Shown one piece after another: positions 4,163 to 6,061 of a stretch of 6,061 bases of DNA. The position numbers and the translations under genes were made by a program. The stretch comes from JBGPJO01 sp964348535 (lineage in GTDB: Bacteria > Patescibacteriota > Minisyncoccia > Phycocordibacterales > JAKFXT01). Position 1 is the stretch's first letter. Every line of letters begins with the position of its first letter. The stretch spans positions 1 through 6,061 of the forward strand of contig CAYGDB010000038.1 of assembly GCA_964348535.1 (NCBI GenBank), given 5' to 3'. The notes beneath the pieces are model-generated. The model saw only the letters and a list, made by a program, of their open reading frames with translations. It was not told the origin of the DNA and searched no databases.

Positions 4163-4807
4163 GTGAAAAAGGATTATCATACAAATTTTTCTTTTGGCTA
4201 CACATCTCCTTCTGTGGCGGTGGGACTTTCGGTTTTTATAGCACTTGTTGTTGTGGGGTATTTTTTTGCGGGCAGTATTTTTTCCAAATCAAGCGAACAA
4301 AACCAGCTCATTCAGGGCCAAGAAAGTGTTGATGGCTTGAGCTCCCTAAGTAAAACTAAGACAGGCGATTACTATGTTTATTTTAATAATTCTAATATTT
4401 CAGAGAATGATTGCGCTTCCGTTTCCGGAGTTCCAAGAGAAATTGAGAATTACAGCAAGGAAACAGGCGCCCTTCTTGAGCTTTTGAAAGGACCTACGGA
4501 CGACGAAAAAAAGATGGGCTTGACTTCTTTGTTTTCTGAGGCGACTTCTTTTGCTCTGAATAGTTTGAGTATTAGTGGCGGGGTCGCCGCCGTTAATATG
4601 GCTGATATAAGCGCAATCATCCCGGGAGCAAAATTAGATTGTGGCAGGAAATCTATCATTTCTTCGGTTGAGAAAACTTTGTATCAGTTTGGTAGTATCA
4701 ACAAAGTTGTCTTTGCCATGGATGGAAATCCAAAGAAATTTTATGAATGGCTTGGGATGAGCTGTAACGAAGAAAATAATAACTGCGATTCCGGTTTGTT
4801 TCGTTAG
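4163..4807 (+). CDS. Membrane-anchored GerMN-domain protein
   Basis: The 214-residue protein has a short basic N-terminus, one membrane anchor (about 17-37, VAVGLSVFIALVVVGYFFAG) and an extracellular part. A Ser/Gln-rich linker (about 40-66) leads to a GerMN domain (about 68-190). Its hallmarks are LLELLKGPTDDEKKMGLTS (104-122), SISGGVAAVNMAD (136-148) and the end VEKTLYQFGSINKVVFAMDGNP. GerMN domains occur in the spore germination protein GerM and in cell-envelope lipoproteins of non-sporulating bacteria; they are thought to bind ligands or peptidoglycan. There is no lipobox cysteine, so the anchor is a helix. Four Cys (84, 160, 201, 208) all lie outside the membrane and could form two disulfides. 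Translation starts at GTG, with a -10-like box immediately upstream and no Shine-Dalgarno. The epimerase-like gene follows after 10 bases, which suggests cotranscription despite unrelated functions. Confidence 0.82.
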   Translation: MKKDYHTNFSFGYTSPSVAVGLSVFIALVVVGYFFAGSIFSKSSEQNQLIQGQESVDGLSSLSKTKTGDYYVYFNNSNISENDCASVSGVPREIENYSKETGALLELLKGPTDDEKKMGLTSLFSEATSFALNSLSISGGVAAVNMADISAIIPGAKLDCGRKSIISSVEKTLYQFGSINKVVFAMDGNPKKFYEWLGMSCNEENNNCDSGLFR

Positions 4808-4817
4808 TGGTATAACA

Positions 4818-5519
4818 ATGACAGAAGTGATTCCGGCTATAATGCCAAAAACATTCGAAAACATTGAAGAAACAGTTAAAATAGTTTCTCCGTACGTTTC
4901 AAATGTCCAGCTTGATTTAATGGACGGAAAATTCGTTGAAGCTCTTACATGGCCTTATTTTTCTTATAAAGATCCTAATTTTGCCGCTCTTCTTTCTGAG
5001 AGTCTTGGTTTGCCTGAATGGGATAAAATTGATTATGAAATTGATTTGATGTCTTCAACTCCCGAGTCCGACGTTTTCGATTGGATTAAAATCGGAGCCA
5101 AGAGAGTTGTCCTTCATTTTGAAAGCAGTAAAGAAATTTTAAAACTGATTAAAGAAATACGCTCTGAATATGGCGTCGCCAAGGAAAATATAAACGCTCC
5201 TGAAATAGGGATAGCGGCTTTAAACGACACCCCGCTTTCTTTGTGGGAGGAGATTATTCCATCGGTTGATTTTGTTCAGTTGATGGGAATAGCAAAAATA
5301 GGTTATCAGGGTGAGCCGTTTGATGAGAGAGTTTTGGATAGAATAAAAATTTTGAAAAATAAATATCCGGAAATGATATTGAGCGTAGACGGCGGGGTCA
5401 ACTCTGATACGGCGTCCTCCCTTGTCAAAGCCGGCATCCACAGGCTTGTTTCCGGTTCTTATATTTTCAACAGTCTTAATATAAAAGAAGCCGTTGAAAG
5501 TTTAAAAAATCCGATTTAA
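4818..5519 (+). CDS. Ribulose-phosphate 3-epimerase-like TIM barrel, divergent active site
   Basis: The 233-residue protein follows the epimerase fold in order: VIPAIMP (4-10), LDLMDGKFVEA (32-42), EIDLMSSTPE (74-83), VLHFES (98-103), GIAALNDTP (131-139), DFVQLMGIAKIGYQG (151-165), LSVDGGVNSDT (188-198) and LVSGSYIF (210-217). The two catalytic acids of Rpe are kept as D33 and D191. By comparison with human RPE (from memory), the two metal-binding His are changed: to Gln31 in the LDLMDG motif and to Asp76 in the ELM-type motif. The early Ser becomes Ala7, and the phosphate loop PGFGGQ is replaced by KIGYQG. There is also extra sequence at about 46-70. Ribulose-5-phosphate epimerisation is likely from the transketolase gene 10 bases downstream, but another metal or substrate is possible. 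No Shine-Dalgarno is seen; the gene starts 10 bases after the GerMN stop and is probably cotranscribed with it. Confidence 0.82.
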   Translation: MTEVIPAIMPKTFENIEETVKIVSPYVSNVQLDLMDGKFVEALTWPYFSYKDPNFAALLSESLGLPEWDKIDYEIDLMSSTPESDVFDWIKIGAKRVVLHFESSKEILKLIKEIRSEYGVAKENINAPEIGIAALNDTPLSLWEEIIPSVDFVQLMGIAKIGYQGEPFDERVLDRIKILKNKYPEMILSVDGGVNSDTASSLVKAGIHRLVSGSYIFNSLNIKEAVESLKNPI

Positions 5520-5522
5520 TAT
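5517..5522 (+). promoter_or_regulatory. -10-like box (TAATAT) of the transketolase gene
   Basis: TAATAT overlaps the epimerase stop codon and ends eight positions before ATG 5530, giving a leaderless or one-base-leader transcript. It is AT-rich background, so it may be incidental if the gene is read from upstream. Confidence 0.3.
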
Positions 5523-5529
5523 TTAAAAT

Positions 5530-6061
5530 ATGGAACAATTGGATGATACAAAAATTTGGGACCTTGAAATGAATGCCAACAAAATTCGGATGTCTACTAT
5601 AGAGATGCTTCTTGAAGCTGGTTCCGGACACACCGCAGGGCCTCTTGGTATGGCGGATATTTTTACCGCTCTTTATTTTCACATTCTTAGACATAATCCA
5701 AAAGAACCGCTTTGGGAGGAGAGGGATCGTTTGATTCTTTCAAATGGTCATATTTGTCCTGTCTTGTACGCCGCGATGGCTCACGCCGGATATTTTCCTA
5801 TAAAAGAACTGAACACTTTACGGAAATTCGGTTCGCGTCTCCAGGGCCACCCCCACAGAGAATGGCTTTCGGCGCTTGAAACAAGCTCGGGCCCTCTTGG
5901 TTCCGGACTGTCACAAGCCCTCGGTATGGCTCTCGCTGACAGAATTGACAGAGGACAATCAAGCGGACGATTCTTTTATTGTCTTTTGTCTGATGGGGAA
6001 CACGACGCCGGAAATACTTGGGAGGCCGGAATGCTTGCCGGAAAAGAAAAACTTCATAATT
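5530..6061 (+). CDS. Transketolase, N-terminal (thiamine-diphosphate) subunit, partial at window end
   Basis: The first 177 residues of transketolase are present and the frame is open to the window edge. Visible motifs are GSGHTAGPLGMADIFTALYF (31-50), LSNGHICPVLYAAMA (70-84), LQGHPHR (104-110), TSSGPLGSGLSQALGMALAD (118-137) and SDGEHDAGNTWEAG (154-167). The last is the start of the thiamine-diphosphate motif, with SDGE in place of the usual GDGE; H34, H74 and H107 match the conserved active-site His. The start region (WDLEMNANKIRMSTIEML) agrees with the split-type transketolase, in which a separate C-terminal subunit gene normally follows; that part is outside the window. With the epimerase-like gene upstream it indicates the non-oxidative pentose phosphate pathway. 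It starts 10 bases after the upstream stop and has no Shine-Dalgarno. Confidence 0.93.
   Translation, partial: MEQLDDTKIWDLEMNANKIRMSTIEMLLEAGSGHTAGPLGMADIFTALYFHILRHNPKEPLWEERDRLILSNGHICPVLYAAMAHAGYFPIKELNTLRKFGSRLQGHPHREWLSALETSSGPLGSGLSQALGMALADRIDRGQSSGRFFYCLLSDGEHDAGNTWEAGMLAGKEKLHN

Overview
This window is an AT-rich bacterial segment in which all genes lie on the + strand. The gene style suggests a member of the Candidate Phyla Radiation (Patescibacteria, most likely a Parcubacteria-type lineage). The clues are small genes with short spacers, start codons mostly without a Shine-Dalgarno sequence but with a TATAAT-like -10 box just upstream, a short VOC protein beside a cupin, a membrane-anchored GerMN protein, and a divergent pentose-phosphate epimerase next to a transketolase N-terminal subunit. 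The taxonomic call is inference. The standard code (TGA = stop) fits, because no recognised gene has an internal TGA.

Layout. 1-400: a small two-helix membrane protein with the only strong Shine-Dalgarno in the window, closed by a strong intrinsic terminator. 433-1307: a VOC/extradiol-dioxygenase-like protein and a cupin protein, 29 bases apart, each with its own -10 box close to its ATG. 1308-1689: a 382-base stretch without a conventional gene. It holds a candidate structured small RNA ending in a strong terminator (about 1316-1470), then a 139-base element with 17-base terminal inverted repeats (1517-1655). 1690-2214: a DUF1993 (DinB-superfamily) protein. 2233-2304: a second, shorter element of the same repeat family. 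2318-4111: an ABC exporter, ATPase plus ABC-2 permease, that looks like E. coli YadG/YadH. A 20-base inverted repeat (3241-3260/3323-3342) spans the permease start. 4163-4807: a membrane-anchored GerMN-domain protein. 4818-5519: a divergent ribulose-phosphate 3-epimerase-like TIM barrel. 5530-6061: the transketolase N-terminal subunit, cut by the window end.

Functionally, the epimerase-like protein and transketolase probably serve the non-oxidative pentose phosphate pathway. The ATPase and permease form one exporter of unknown substrate. The VOC and cupin proteins may form a small enzyme pair of unknown substrate. DUF1993, YadG and YadH resemble proteobacterial families and may have been acquired by transfer. 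The least conventional material is non-genic: two related repeat elements that flank the DUF1993 gene and each carry a matching mini-ORF, the structured RNA candidate, the inverted repeat that appears to bring a promoter and start codon to the permease, and the near-leaderless promoter spacing. I found no CRISPR array, tRNA, rRNA, transposase or defence system.
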